Below, one piece after another: positions 44,190 through 53,169 of a stretch of 64,000 nucleotides of DNA. The notes beneath the pieces were generated by a model. That model made no database searches and was not told the DNA's origin. It worked only from the letters and a program-made list of their open reading frames with translations. The position numbers were made by a program, and so were the translations under genes. Each line of letters begins with the position of its first letter. Position 1 is the stretch's first letter. This DNA comes from Poseidonocella sedimentorum (GTDB lineage Bacteria; Pseudomonadota; Alphaproteobacteria; Rhodobacterales; Rhodobacteraceae), in NCBI RefSeq assembly GCF_900116005.1, contig NZ_FOYI01000005.1:124001-188000 (forward strand), given 5' to 3'.

Positions 44190-45212
44190 ATGGGCTACAA
44201 GGTCGTCGTTGTCGGCGCCACGGGGAACGTGGGCCGGGAAATGCTTAACATTCTGGACGAGCGCCAGTTTCCGGTCGATGAGATCGCCGCGCTCGCGTCG
44301 CGCAAGTCGCTGGGGACGGAAGTGAGCTTTGGCGAGACGACACTGAAGACGAAGGACCTCGACACCTTCGACTTTACCGGCTGGGACATCGCGCTCTTCG
44401 CCATTGGCTCGGAGGCGACCAAAACCTATGCGCCCAAGGCCGCCAGCCAGGGCTGCGTGGTAATCGACAATTCCTCGCTCTACCGCTACGATCCGGACGT
44501 TCCGCTCGTGGTGCCGGAGGTCAACCCCGAGGCCGTCGAGGGCTACGCCAAGAAGAACATCATCGCCAACCCCAACTGCTCCACCGCGCAGATGGTCGTG
44601 GCGCTCAAGCCGCTGCATGACCGGGCGAAGATCAAGCGCGTCGTGGTCTCGACCTATCAATCCGTCTCCGGCTCCGGCAAGGAGGCGATCGACGAGCTCT
44701 GGGACCAGACGAAATCGATCTACAATCCGACCGACGATTTCAAGCGCAAGGTCTATCCCAAGCAGATCGCCTTCAACGTCATCCCGCACATCGATGTCTT
44801 CATGGACGACGGCTCGACCAAGGAAGAGTGGAAGATGGTGGCGGAGACCAAAAAGATCGTCGATTCGTCGATCAAGGTCACGGCGACCTGTGTGCGCGTG
44901 CCGGTGTTCGTGGGCCACTCCGAGGCGATCAACATCGAGTTCGAGGAATTCCTCGACGAGGACGAGGCGCGTGACATCCTGCGCGAGGCGCCGGGGATCA
45001 TGGTGATCGACAAGCGCGAGGACGGCGGCTACGTGACGCCCATCGAATGCGTCGGCGATTTCGCCACCTTCATCAGCCGGATCCGGCAGGACAGCACCAT
45101 CGACAACGGGCTGAACCTGTGGTGCGTCTCGGACAACCTGCGCAAGGGCGCGGCGCTGAACGCGGTGCAGATCGCGGAGACGCTGGGCAACCGGGTGCTG
45201 AAGAAGGCCTGA
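44190..45212 (+). CDS. asd: aspartate-semialdehyde dehydrogenase
   Basis: Asd reduces aspartyl-phosphate to the semialdehyde, feeding lysine, threonine, methionine and diaminopimelate. The protein has 340 residues. The Rossmann start VVVGATGNVGREMLNIL is at about 6-22. The catalytic cysteine is in NPNCSTAQMV near residue 131, and the active-site histidine is probably in VFVGHSEA. QSVSGSGKEAIDEL near 158 also fits. It stands alone with a ribosome site AAAGGAG and ends at a strong terminator shared with the convergent exporter gene. dapD is 1.9 kb upstream, so two lysine-pathway genes are near each other. Confidence 0.95.
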   Translation: MGYKVVVVGATGNVGREMLNILDERQFPVDEIAALASRKSLGTEVSFGETTLKTKDLDTFDFTGWDIALFAIGSEATKTYAPKAASQGCVVIDNSSLYRYDPDVPLVVPEVNPEAVEGYAKKNIIANPNCSTAQMVVALKPLHDRAKIKRVVVSTYQSVSGSGKEAIDELWDQTKSIYNPTDDFKRKVYPKQIAFNVIPHIDVFMDDGSTKEEWKMVAETKKIVDSSIKVTATCVRVPVFVGHSEAINIEFEEFLDEDEARDILREAPGIMVIDKREDGGYVTPIECVGDFATFISRIRQDSTIDNGLNLWCVSDNLRKGAALNAVQIAETLGNRVLKKA

Positions 45213-45235
45213 GCCGACAACTCAAGACACAACCG

Positions 45236-45265
45236 AAACCCGCCTCACCCCGAGGCGGGTTTTTT
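45236..45265 (+). terminator. Rho-independent terminator after asd
   Basis: CCCGCCTC (45239-45246) pairs perfectly with GAGGCGGG (45252-45259) around a five-base loop, extended by A-T pairs and followed by TTTTTT. Its left arm overlaps the 3' end of the convergent transporter gene. Confidence 0.93.
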
Positions 45266-46162
45266 GCCGCGCCGGGGCAGGAGGCGCCCGTCGCTCACCA
45301 CCAGCCCGAGCGCGATGAGCCCGAAGCCCGCTCCAACCGAAGCCGGCAGGGTTTCGTCCAGAACGAGCCAGCCGAGCAGGATCGCCACCGGGGGCACCAG
45401 CAGCGTCACCATCAGCAGGTTTGTCGCGCCGGCCAGCGCGAGGATGCGGAAATAGAGCACGTAGGCGAGCGCGGTGGAGAGCACCGCGAGCGCGAAGATC
45501 ACCGCCCAGGTCTCGAGCGCGAGTGACAGTTTCGGCGGGCCGAGCACGGCGAGTTGGAGCGCAAGACTGAGGCCGGCGCTGGCGCTCACCATGCCGAAGG
45601 CGTTGGCGATGGGATCCTGGCCCGAGAGCCGGCTGCGCGACCAGACCCCGGCGAATGCATAGGAGAGCGCGGCCCCGAGGATGGCCAGCTGGCCCAGATC
45701 ACGCGGATCGAAAGAGGTCAGCGCCGAGGGCCCCATGATCACCGCAACGCCGCCGAGCCCGATCGCGGCCCCGGCCAGCTTGCCCGCCGTGAGCCGCTCG
45801 TCCGCGAGCAAGAGCCCCGCGACGATCGCTCCGAAAAACGCCGTGGTGCCGTTGAGAATAGCCGCGAGGCCGCTTTCGATCGAGGTCTGGCCCCAGCCGA
45901 TGAGCGTGAAGGGGATGACGTTGTTCAAGAGCCCCAGCACCAGGTAGGCGCCCCAGACGCCCCATCCGCGCGGGATGCGCTGACCGCTGGCGCGCAGGAT
46001 GAGCCACAGGACCGGCACCGCCCATCCGACACGGTGCAGGGTCACCGTCAGAGGCGGCAGGGCGCGCAGGGCGATCTCGAAAAAGAGAAACGAGCTGCCC
46101 CACATCAGCGCGAGCAGAAGCAAAAGCGCAAGGCTCAGCGGAGAGAGGCGCGGCGTGGTCAT
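45245..46162 (-). CDS. EamA/DMT-superfamily transporter
   Basis: This is a second 10-helix exporter of the EamA type, 305 residues. It begins SLALLLLLALMWGSSFLFFE, and the second repeat starts near residue 150 (LGQLAILGAALSYAFAGVWS). The N-terminus after M is short and positive. A conserved stretch typical of the family is NNVIPFTLIGWGQTSIESG near residue 85. The substrate is unknown. It converges on asd with a shared bidirectional hairpin. The ATG at 46162 follows a short GGCGTGGTC sequence without a strong ribosome site. Confidence 0.85.
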   Translation of the reverse strand: MTTPRLSPLSLALLLLLALMWGSSFLFFEIALRALPPLTVTLHRVGWAVPVLWLILRASGQRIPRGWGVWGAYLVLGLLNNVIPFTLIGWGQTSIESGLAAILNGTTAFFGAIVAGLLLADERLTAGKLAGAAIGLGGVAVIMGPSALTSFDPRDLGQLAILGAALSYAFAGVWSRSRLSGQDPIANAFGMVSASAGLSLALQLAVLGPPKLSLALETWAVIFALAVLSTALAYVLYFRILALAGATNLLMVTLLVPPVAILLGWLVLDETLPASVGAGFGLIALGLVVSDGRLLPRRGKKPASG

Positions 46163-46231
46163 GGCGCCACAGATGGCCGGACGCGCCGGAGCGCGCAATC
46201 CGAATCCCGCGCATGCGCGCGCCCCCGCGCT

Positions 46232-46882
46232 TCAGATCGCTTCAAACTTGCCGGATTTGGGATCGAATTGCGAAAGGCTCCCCGCGCCGATGTCGTTCCA
46301 CAGCCCGTGCAGCGAGAGTTGCCCGGATTTCACCGCCTCTTCGACGAAGGGAAAGGTCATGAGGTTTTCCAGCGAGACGATGACGGCCTGATGCTCCAGC
46401 GCGCGGGCCTGTTCGTCCGGGTCGGCGATATCCTCGATGCGGGCATAGCCGGGGCGCAGGATATCCATCCAGCGGCCGACGAAACTGTCGTTGCCCTCAA
46501 GCTGCGGCGCGTGGCCCGAGCACATGTCGAGGCAGCCTTTCACCCCGCCGCAGGCCGAATGCCCCATCACCACCAGATGGGAGACGCGCAGCACCGTGAC
46601 CGCATATTCCACGGCCGCCGACGTGCCGTGTTGCGCGCCGTCCTGCTCGCAGGGGGGGACGAGCGCCGCGATGTTGCGGTGGATGAAGAACTCGCCCTGA
46701 TCGGCGCCGAAGATCGAGGTCACATGCACGCGGCTGTCGCAGCAGGAAATGACCATCGCGCGCGGGCGCTGGCCCTCTTCGGCAAGCCGCCGGTACCAGC
46801 TGTGGTTCTCGGCGTAGGTGGTCGCTTTCCAGCCCTGGTAGCGCTGGACGAGGTATCCCGGGAGGGGCTTGGCGTGTTGCAT
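46232..46882 (-). CDS. beta-class carbonic anhydrase
   Basis: This is a 216-residue zinc enzyme that interconverts carbon dioxide and bicarbonate. The zinc-binding set is visible: ISCCDSRVHV near residue 46 (Cys and Asp-Arg dyad) and VVMGHSACGGVKG near residue 105 (His and Cys). FFIHRNIAALVPP lies between. It may supply bicarbonate for carboxylases such as the acetyl-CoA carboxylase encoded by accA downstream in this window. Its promoter region (46883-47042) is shared with the divergent helical protein. Confidence 0.94.
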   Translation of the reverse strand: MQHAKPLPGYLVQRYQGWKATTYAENHSWYRRLAEEGQRPRAMVISCCDSRVHVTSIFGADQGEFFIHRNIAALVPPCEQDGAQHGTSAAVEYAVTVLRVSHLVVMGHSACGGVKGCLDMCSGHAPQLEGNDSFVGRWMDILRPGYARIEDIADPDEQARALEHQAVIVSLENLMTFPFVEEAVKSGQLSLHGLWNDIGAGSLSQFDPKSGKFEAI

Positions 46883-47042
46883 GTCTCTCTCCTGATGGTC
46901 GTCGCGGGATCAACTATCTTGGATTTTCGGGAAATTCGAGACGCAATTCGCGCGGCCCGGGGGGCGGCTTCAACGATTTGGGAAAGAATTGCATCTAGAT
47001 CGGGCGTGTGGCCGTGGGGGCCTTTGAAGGAAAGGACAGTGA

Positions 47043-47423
47043 GTGGGTAAGGTGAGTGAACTCCGACGGACAGAGTGTGCGGGGCTGGAAGCTGCGCCTC
47101 TGGAAATACTGACGCGGGTGCTGGATCCCTATCAGGCCGAAGAGGTGCTCTGCAATGCGCTGGAGGAGCTCGCCGTTCGGCTTGGTCATCTGGAGCGCAT
47201 CTGCGCCGCGCGCGATGAGGCCGGGATCCGGATGGCAGCCTCGGGGGTCTCCAAGGTCGCCGGTCGGCTCGGGATGATCCGGCTGGTGCAGGTGGCGGGT
47301 GATTTGCAGCAATCGCTGTCGAATGACGATCAAGTGGCGCGCGCGGCCATCGAGGCGCGGCTGATGCGGCTCGGGGAGGCCTCGCTCATGGCCTTCTGGG
47401 AGCGGCAGGAATACGGCTGCTGA
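47043..47423 (+). CDS. small helical protein, possibly a degenerate Hpt-type domain
   Basis: This 126-residue all-helical protein has a chain of amphipathic helices (about 20-45, 50-75, 78-100 and 104-120) in the arrangement of a four-helix bundle. The order LERICAARDEAGIRMAAS, then GVSKVAGRLGMIRLVQVAGD resembles the phosphotransfer (Hpt) fold, but the histidine of the usual HSLKG motif is absent (ASGVSKVAG). It may be a scaffold rather than a phosphotransfer protein. It starts at GTG with AAAGGA nearby and is 102 bases before the aminopeptidase. Confidence 0.55.
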   Translation: MGKVSELRRTECAGLEAAPLEILTRVLDPYQAEEVLCNALEELAVRLGHLERICAARDEAGIRMAASGVSKVAGRLGMIRLVQVAGDLQQSLSNDDQVARAAIEARLMRLGEASLMAFWERQEYGC

Positions 47424-47525
47424 GACGGCCTCGGGGCCGGGCCGGCGGGGCGCCGGGGGATCGGTCTTGCGCCGGGCGCGCCGGCGAGGCAGGGTTCGGG
47501 CAAACACCCCTTTGCCGGAGCCTCC

Positions 47526-48908
47526 ATGCCTTTGAGTTTTGCCGCGCCTTCTTCCGCCGCCGTGCCTGTGCTGGCGGTGGACACCTCTCAGATTGACGAA
47601 ACGCTCGCATCGCTCGATGCGCCCCAGGCGGCCGCAGCCCGGTCGCTGGGGTTCACCGGCGCGTTGGGGCAGGCGGCTCTGCTGCTCGATGACGCAGGGC
47701 GCCCTGCGCTGGCGCTGGCGGGCTACGGCGATGCCAAATCGCGGGAACGGGGCCGGTTTCACCTTGCCGCCGCGGCGGCGAAACTGCCCGCCGGGGACTA
47801 TGCCCTCGATGGCGGGGTGCCCGAGAAGGCGCTTGCCTCGGAGGCGCTCGGCTGGCTGCTCTCGCAATATCGCTTTACCCGCTACAAATCCGGCGCGGCA
47901 AATGGCGCGCGGCTTGTGGCGCCCGAAGGCATCGATGCGGCTCAGATCGAGGCGATGGCGGCGGGCGAGGCGCTCACACGCGATCTGATCAACACCCCGG
48001 CCTCCGACATGGGCCCCGAAGAACTCTCGGCCGCGACCAAGGCGCTGGCGGTGGAGTTCGGGGCGCGCTTCGAGGAAATCGTCGGGGCCGATCTTCTGGA
48101 CCGGAATTTCCCGATGATCCACGCAGTCGGGCGCGCCTCGCCGCGTGCGCCGCGGCTGCTCGATCTGCGTTGGGGCGCGGCGGGCCCGCAACTGACGCTG
48201 GTCGGCAAGGGGGTCTGTTTCGATACGGGCGGGCTCAACCTCAAACCGGGAAGCTCCATGGGCCTGATGAAAAAGGACATGGGCGGTGCGGCGACGGTGC
48301 TTGGGCTGGCGCGGATGATCATGGCGCTCGAGCTGCCCCTGCGGCTGCGGGTGCTGATCCCGGCGGTGGAAAACAGCGTTTCGGGCGAAAGTTTCCGGCC
48401 TCAAGACATCCTGACGGCGCGCAACGGGCTGACGGTCGAGATCAACAACACCGATGCCGAGGGGCGGCTCGTGCTGGCCGATGCGCTGGCCCTGGCTGCG
48501 GAAGAGGCGCCCGATCTGCTGGTGTCGATGGCCACGCTCACCGGCGCTGCGCGGGTGGCCGTCGGACCCGATCTCGCGCCCTTCTATACCGATGACGATG
48601 GGCTCGCGGCGGGGCTCTCGGCGGCGGGCGCGGGCGCGGCCGATCCGGTCTGGCGGATGCCGTTTCACCCTGCCTATGAAGCGATAATCGAGCCCGGGAT
48701 CGCCGATCTCGACAACGCGCCCGCCGGCGGATTTGCCGGGTCGATCACCGCGGCGCTCTTCCTGCGCCGCTTTACCGCCGGCGCGCGCTATGCGCATTTC
48801 GACATCTACGGCTGGCAACCCGCGGCGGCGCCCGCCCGGCCCAAGGGCGGGGCCGGTCAGGGCGCCCGCGCCCTGCTGGCCGCGGTGCCAGACGCTCTGG
48901 GGCTGTGA
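47526..48908 (+). CDS. leucyl aminopeptidase family (M17)
   Basis: This M17 enzyme has 460 residues and two zinc ions and removes N-terminal amino acids. The catalytic core is complete: VGKGVCFDTGGLNLKPGSSM near 225-245 with Lys and Asp ligands, MKKDMGGAATVLG, and the signature NTDAEGRLVLADAL near residue 312. The N-terminal macro-like domain (about 1-160) is divergent. It overlaps the NlpC/P60 gene by four bases (GTGA), so the two are coupled, perhaps for recycling of peptidoglycan peptides. Confidence 0.93.
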   Translation: MPLSFAAPSSAAVPVLAVDTSQIDETLASLDAPQAAAARSLGFTGALGQAALLLDDAGRPALALAGYGDAKSRERGRFHLAAAAAKLPAGDYALDGGVPEKALASEALGWLLSQYRFTRYKSGAANGARLVAPEGIDAAQIEAMAAGEALTRDLINTPASDMGPEELSAATKALAVEFGARFEEIVGADLLDRNFPMIHAVGRASPRAPRLLDLRWGAAGPQLTLVGKGVCFDTGGLNLKPGSSMGLMKKDMGGAATVLGLARMIMALELPLRLRVLIPAVENSVSGESFRPQDILTARNGLTVEINNTDAEGRLVLADALALAAEEAPDLLVSMATLTGAARVAVGPDLAPFYTDDDGLAAGLSAAGAGAADPVWRMPFHPAYEAIIEPGIADLDNAPAGGFAGSITAALFLRRFTAGARYAHFDIYGWQPAAAPARPKGGAGQGARALLAAVPDALGL

Positions 48909-49750
48909 GCGATCCCGCGCGCGATCCGCGCCTGACGCCCGCCAACGGCCGCGTGGCCTCCGCCGCCCTGCGCGGACACGTCACCGCCGCGCGATTTGTC
49001 GAGGGAGCGGCGCGCCAGATTTCGGCGCCCGTGGCGGATCTCTTGCACGCGCCGCGCGGCAAAAGACAGCGCCAGGTGGTGACGGGCGAGGGTGTCACGG
49101 TCTGGGAGATCGAGGACGGTTGGGCCTTTGTCACGCTCGCGCGCTGCGGTTACTGCGGGTACCTGCGCGCGGGGGTTTTGGGGGAAGCTCTGCCGGTGAC
49201 GCATCGGATCTCTGCGCGGTCGACGCATCTTTATGCGGAGGCGGATTTCAAGGCCGCGGATCTTGCGGCGCTGAGTTATGGCGCGCGGGTCCAGGTTATC
49301 GGCACTTCGGGGCGGTTTTGCGAGACGCCACAGGGGTTTTTGCCGTCAGCGCATCTGGAGCCGTTGTCTCGTCCTGCGCTGGATCCGGTTGCGGAGGCGG
49401 AGCGGTTTATCGGCACGCCCTACCTCTGGGGCGGGAATTCCGGGTTCGGCATCGATTGTTCCGGCTTGGTGCAGGCCGCCTGTCTCGCCCATGGGATCGC
49501 GGCCGCGGGGGATAGCGATCTGCAGGCCGAAGCGTTGGGCGAGGATGTGCCGGCGGGTACGCCGCCCGCGCGCGGGGATTTGCTCTTCTGGACAGGGCAT
49601 GTGGCCTGGGTGCGTGATGCGGATCACGTGATCCACGCGAATGTGCATCACATGGCCGTCGCGGTTGAGGGGCTGGCCGAAGCGACGGGCCGGATCGCCG
49701 CGCAGGGCGACGGGCCGGTCACGCGGCACAAACGGCTGACCTCTGGCTAG
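48905..49750 (+). CDS. NlpC/P60 family cysteine peptidase with SH3-like domains
   Basis: This is a 281-residue peptidoglycan amidase-type protein. The N-terminal half (about 30-150) has bacterial SH3-like features (TRVYAEADF-like RSTHLYAEADFKAADLAALS near 100). The catalytic domain (about 160-275) has FGIDCSGLVQAACLAHG (Cys near 182), GDLLFWTGHVAWV with His near 235, and HVIHANVHHM. There is no obvious signal peptide, so it may act in the cytoplasm on imported muropeptides. It is coupled to the M17 aminopeptidase. Confidence 0.88.
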   Translation: MSDPARDPRLTPANGRVASAALRGHVTAARFVEGAARQISAPVADLLHAPRGKRQRQVVTGEGVTVWEIEDGWAFVTLARCGYCGYLRAGVLGEALPVTHRISARSTHLYAEADFKAADLAALSYGARVQVIGTSGRFCETPQGFLPSAHLEPLSRPALDPVAEAERFIGTPYLWGGNSGFGIDCSGLVQAACLAHGIAAAGDSDLQAEALGEDVPAGTPPARGDLLFWTGHVAWVRDADHVIHANVHHMAVAVEGLAEATGRIAAQGDGPVTRHKRLTSG

Positions 49751-49753
49751 ACC

Positions 49754-50716
49754 TCAGGCCGCGAGGCCGCGGGCGCCCATCGACAGGAACTTGGCGCGCC
49801 GGTTGTGGATCAGCGTCTTGGCATCGGCCTTGGCGAGATCGTCGAGCATGCTGGTTATCGCCGCGCCGACCGCGTCCATCGCCTGCGCCCGGCTGCGGTG
49901 CGCGCCCCCTTGCGGCTCGGCGATGATGCGGTCGATGACGCCGAGCTTCTGCAGATCCTGGGCCGTCAGGCGGAGCGCTTCGGCCGCATCGCGCATCTTG
50001 TCGGCATCCTTCCACAGGATCGAGGCGCAGCCCTCCGGCGAGATCACCGAATAAACCGAATGCTCCAGCATCGCCACGCGGTTGGCCGTTGCGAAGGCCA
50101 CGGCCCCGCCGGAGCCACCTTCGCCGATGATGACCGACACCAGCGGCACGCCGATCTGGACGCACTTCTCGGTGGCGCGGGCGATCGCTTCGGACTGGCC
50201 GCGCTCCTCGGCCCCCTTGCCGGGGTAGGCGCCGGGCGTGTCGACGAGCGTGATAACCGGCAGCCGGTGCCGGTCCGCGAGGTCCATCAGGCGCACGGCC
50301 TTGCGGTAGCCTTCGGGCCGGGCCATGCCGAAATTGCGCTCGATGCGGCTCTTGGTGTCGTGGCCCTTCTCGTGACCGATGACCACCACGGGCCGGTCGT
50401 TGAACCGCGCGAGCCCGCCCATGACCGCGTGGTCCTCGGCGAAGTTCCGATCGCCGGAGAGCGGGGTGTATTCGGAGAAGAGGCGCTCGATGTAATCGCG
50501 GCAATGGGGGCGTTCGGGGTGGCGCGCGATGAGGCATTTCTGCCAGGGCGTGAGCTTGGAGTAGAGGTCCTTGAGCATGCTCGCGGCCTTGGTGTCGAGC
50601 GCCGCGGCCTCGTCATTGACGTCCATGTCCGCGTTCTGCCGTGCGAGGGCGCGCAGCTCTTCGGCCTTGCCCTCGATCTCGGCCAGAGGTTTCTCGAAGT
50701 CGAGATAGTTGTTCAT
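49754..50716 (-). CDS. accA: acetyl-CoA carboxylase carboxyltransferase subunit alpha
   Basis: AccA and AccD transfer carboxyl from biotin to acetyl-CoA, the first step of fatty acid synthesis. The protein has 320 residues: [17 protein letters not shown] at the start, [17 protein letters not shown] near 72, [17 protein letters not shown] near 135, and the active crotonase-type core [19 protein letters not shown] near 165 and [19 protein letters not shown] near 205. The start ATG at 50716 is preceded by a region shared with other genes. Frames starting at 50764 are longer than the family. Confidence 0.96.
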   Translation of the reverse strand: MNNYLDFEKPLAEIEGKAEELRALARQNADMDVNDEAAALDTKAASMLKDLYSKLTPWQKCLIARHPERPHCRDYIERLFSEYTPLSGDRNFAEDHAVMGGLARFNDRPVVVIGHEKGHDTKSRIERNFGMARPEGYRKAVRLMDLADRHRLPVITLVDTPGAYPGKGAEERGQSEAIARATEKCVQIGVPLVSVIIGEGGSGGAVAFATANRVAMLEHSVYSVISPEGCASILWKDADKMRDAAEALRLTAQDLQKLGVIDRIIAEPQGGAHRSRAQAMDAVGAAITSMLDDLAKADAKTLIHNRRAKFLSMGARGLAA

Positions 50717-50800
50717 GCGCGTGTGCCTCAGCCCGTCTCCCGTTGGGTTCCGCATATAGGCCAAACCGGGGGCGATGCAACCATGGCGTTACCCGTGCCC

Positions 50801-51403
50801 CTACCCGAGGCGCAGTACCTGAAGGAGCGTTGCGGCGAGAAGGAGCGCCATTGCCCGGTTGAGCCAGACGAGCCGTCGCGGCGTGTCGAGCAGGCGGGCG
50901 GCGAAAATGCCCAGCAGGACCCAGCTCGTGGTGGTGAGCACCGAAACCGAGACGTAAACCCCGGCCACGCGGGCGACGCCGAGGACATCCCGCGAGGCGG
51001 CGAAGAGCGTGATTGCCGAGAGCGCCATGGACCACGCCTTGGGGTTGACCCACTGGAATGCGCTGGCCTGCAGGAAGCTCAGCGGGCGCCCTCGGGCATC
51101 GGGCTGTGCCGCGCCGGTGGGCTGGGCCGTGGCGATCTTCCAGGCGAGCCAGAGAAGGTAGAGCGCCGAGAGGATACGCAGGACCTCGTAACTGCCCGGC
51201 ACGCGGTCGAAAAGGCCCATCACTCCGAGGCCAACAAGCGCGACCATCGCCGGAAAGCCGAGCCCCACGCCGGCCATGTGCGGCACGCTGCGCCGGAGGC
51301 CGAAATTGGCGCCCGACGCCATGAGCATCAGGTTGTTGGGGCCGGGCGAGAGCGCGGAGGAGAGGCAGAAGCCCACAAGCGGGAGAAGCGTAACCAAGGT
51401 CAT
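50801..51403 (-). CDS. LysE/RhtB-family amino acid exporter
   Basis: This 200-residue membrane exporter has six helices (about 4-24, 40-60, 68-85, 113-133, 145-165 and 178-196). The N-terminus LSSALSPGPNNLMLMASGAN near 14-34 with S-P-G-P-N is the LysE family signature. It is divergent from an Lrp/AsnC regulator across 82 bases, the typical layout for regulated amino acid export. The amino acid exported is not known. Confidence 0.88.
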   Translation of the reverse strand: MTLVTLLPLVGFCLSSALSPGPNNLMLMASGANFGLRRSVPHMAGVGLGFPAMVALVGLGVMGLFDRVPGSYEVLRILSALYLLWLAWKIATAQPTGAAQPDARGRPLSFLQASAFQWVNPKAWSMALSAITLFAASRDVLGVARVAGVYVSVSVLTTTSWVLLGIFAARLLDTPRRLVWLNRAMALLLAATLLQVLRLG

Positions 51404-51458
51404 GGCGCAAGGTTTAACGCCGCGCCCGCGCGATGAAATTGCGATCTCTCGACGTCTG

Positions 51459-51471
51459 GCGCAATTTGCGC
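51459..51471. promoter_or_regulatory. palindromic operator GCGCAA-T-TTGCGC between lysE-type and Lrp-type genes
   Basis: A perfect six-base dyad around one T lies 15 bases before the Lrp-type start. Lrp/AsnC dimers bind such sites to control both divergent genes. Confidence 0.5.
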
Positions 51472-51485
51472 AATAAGATGCCGCC

Positions 51486-51935
51486 ATGGACGCGATTGAC
51501 CGCAAGATATTGCAGACCCTCACCGCCGACGGGCGGATCTCCAACCAGGCGCTGGCCGAACGGGTCGGGCTGTCTGCGTCGGCCTGTTTGCGGCGGGTGG
51601 CGGCGCTGGAGGCGGCGGGCGTGATCGCGGGCTATCGCGCGGTGCTCGATCCGGCCAAGCTGGGGCGCGGGTTTTCGGCCTATGTGGGCGTGGGGCTCAC
51701 GGAGCATTCGCGCGCGGCGCAGGACGCCTTCGAGCGCGTGGTCGCAACCGCGCCGGAGGTCACGGAATGCCACAACGTGACCGGCACGATCGAATACCTG
51801 CTGCGCGTGGATTGCGCGGATCTGGCCGCCTACAAGCGGTTTCACGGTGATGTGCTGGGCACGATTCCGCAGGTCACGCGGCTTGTGACCTATGTGGTCA
51901 TGGGCTCGCCCAAGGATGGGCGGGCCGGGGTCTAG
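51486..51935 (+). CDS. Lrp/AsnC-family transcriptional regulator
   Basis: This 149-residue regulator has an N-terminal helix-turn-helix (MDAIDRKILQTLTADGRISN and QALAERVGLSASACLRRVAA, about 1-40) and a C-terminal RAM/ACT-like ligand-binding domain (about 65-145, ECHNVTGTIEYLLRVDCADL). It probably controls the divergent LysE-type exporter in response to an amino acid. Its stop overlaps the convergent mcl1 stop by a few bases. Confidence 0.93.
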   Translation: MDAIDRKILQTLTADGRISNQALAERVGLSASACLRRVAALEAAGVIAGYRAVLDPAKLGRGFSAYVGVGLTEHSRAAQDAFERVVATAPEVTECHNVTGTIEYLLRVDCADLAAYKRFHGDVLGTIPQVTRLVTYVVMGSPKDGRAGV

Positions 51936-52888
51936 AGGCCGATGAGTTCCGCCTGACGGACAATCACCTCCGCCTGCCGCACACTGGCGATATCGACCAG
52001 CCGCCCCTTGTAGACCGCCGCCCCTTCGCCGCGCGCCTGTGCCTCTTCCATCGCGGCGAGGATCTCGCGCGCCTCGGTGACGGCTGCGTCCGAGGGGGTG
52101 AAAACCTCGTTGGCGAGCGCGATCTGCTTGGGGTGAATCGCCCATTTGCCGACCATCCCGAGCACGGCCGAGCGCCGCGCCTGGGCGCGGAATCCCTCGT
52201 CGTCGGAGAAATCGCCGAACGGCCCGTCGACGGGCAGGATGCCGTGTGTCCGGCAGGCTGCGACGATGGCGGTCTGGGCCCAGTGCCACGGGTCGGACCA
52301 GTATTTCTGGCCCTCGCGTATCATGTAATAGTCTTCCTGCGTGCCACCGATCCCGGTGGTGGCCATGCCCATGGACGCCGCGAAATCCGCGGCCCCGAGG
52401 CTCATCGCTTCCAGCCGGGGCGAGGCCGCGGCGATCTCTTCCACATGGGCGATGCCCGCGGCGGTCTCGATGATGACCTCGAAGGCGATGCGCTTCTTGC
52501 GCCCCTTGGCAGCTTCGATCGCCGTGACCAGCGCGTCGACCGCATAGAGATCGCCGGCGCAGCCGACCTTGGGAATCATGATCTGGTCCAGCCGCTCGCC
52601 GCAGTTCTCCAGCAGGTCCACCACGTCGCGGTACCAATAGGGCGTGTCGAGCCCGTTGATCCGGACGGAGAGTGTCTTGTCGCCCCAATTCACATCGCCG
52701 ATCGCCTCGATGATGTTGCGCCGCGCCTCGGGCTTGTCCGCCGGGGCGACCGCATCTTCGAGATCGAGGTTGATCACATCGGCCGCGCTGGCGGCCATCT
52801 TCTCGAAAATCGCGGGCCGGGAGCCGGGGCCGAAGAGCTGGCAGCGATTCGGGCGCGCGGGCGCGGCGGGCTGGATCTTGAAGCTCAT
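51932..52888 (-). CDS. mcl1: L-malyl-CoA/beta-methylmalyl-CoA lyase
   Basis: Mcl1 cleaves beta-methylmalyl-CoA to propionyl-CoA and glyoxylate in the ethylmalonyl-CoA pathway of acetate assimilation. The protein has 318 residues, closely similar to the Rhodobacter enzyme. The metal and CoA sites are seen in the HpcH/CitE fold: CQLFGPGSRPAIFEKMAASA near 18-37, INLDLEDAVAP near residue 40, FEVIIETAAG near 138, and AADFAASMGMATTGIGG near 168. WHWAQTAIVAACRTHGI follows. The promoter region is shared with the divergent dgcN operon and has inverted repeats. Confidence 0.93.
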   Translation of the reverse strand: MSFKIQPAAPARPNRCQLFGPGSRPAIFEKMAASAADVINLDLEDAVAPADKPEARRNIIEAIGDVNWGDKTLSVRINGLDTPYWYRDVVDLLENCGERLDQIMIPKVGCAGDLYAVDALVTAIEAAKGRKKRIAFEVIIETAAGIAHVEEIAAASPRLEAMSLGAADFAASMGMATTGIGGTQEDYYMIREGQKYWSDPWHWAQTAIVAACRTHGILPVDGPFGDFSDDEGFRAQARRSAVLGMVGKWAIHPKQIALANEVFTPSDAAVTEAREILAAMEEAQARGEGAAVYKGRLVDIASVRQAEVIVRQAELIGL

Positions 52889-52916
52889 TTCGGGCCTCCG
52901 AGTAAGGATGTGTCGC

Positions 52917-52954
52917 AATAACTGCCTTGGTGGTTATTAAATTGCGCACGCAAT
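52917..52954. promoter_or_regulatory. two inverted repeats upstream of mcl1
   Basis: AATAAC (52917-52922) and GTTATT (52933-52938) flank a ten-base spacer, and ATTGCG-CA-CGCAAT (52941-52954) forms a second dyad directly beside it. They lie 29 to 66 bases upstream of mcl1, in the 281-base gap shared with dgcN. Remaining sequence to 53169 is G+C-rich without features beyond a GGAGAG ribosome site of dgcN. Confidence 0.4.
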
Positions 52955-53169
52955 CGCAAGGCGGAAAATGTTGCGGCGCAGAAACGGCTGCTGCGCCGCG
53001 GCGCGCGGGTGGGGCGCGTCCGCCCGTGTCGCGCCCGTGTCGCTATTGGTCGAATTTGCGTCCCGCCCACACGCGACAGGGCCTCGACCGCATGAGATCG
53101 AAGGCTCCGGCTTGACGGCTTCGCCGGCACACGGTTTGTCAGGGGCGACACATTTTTTCGGAGAGATCA

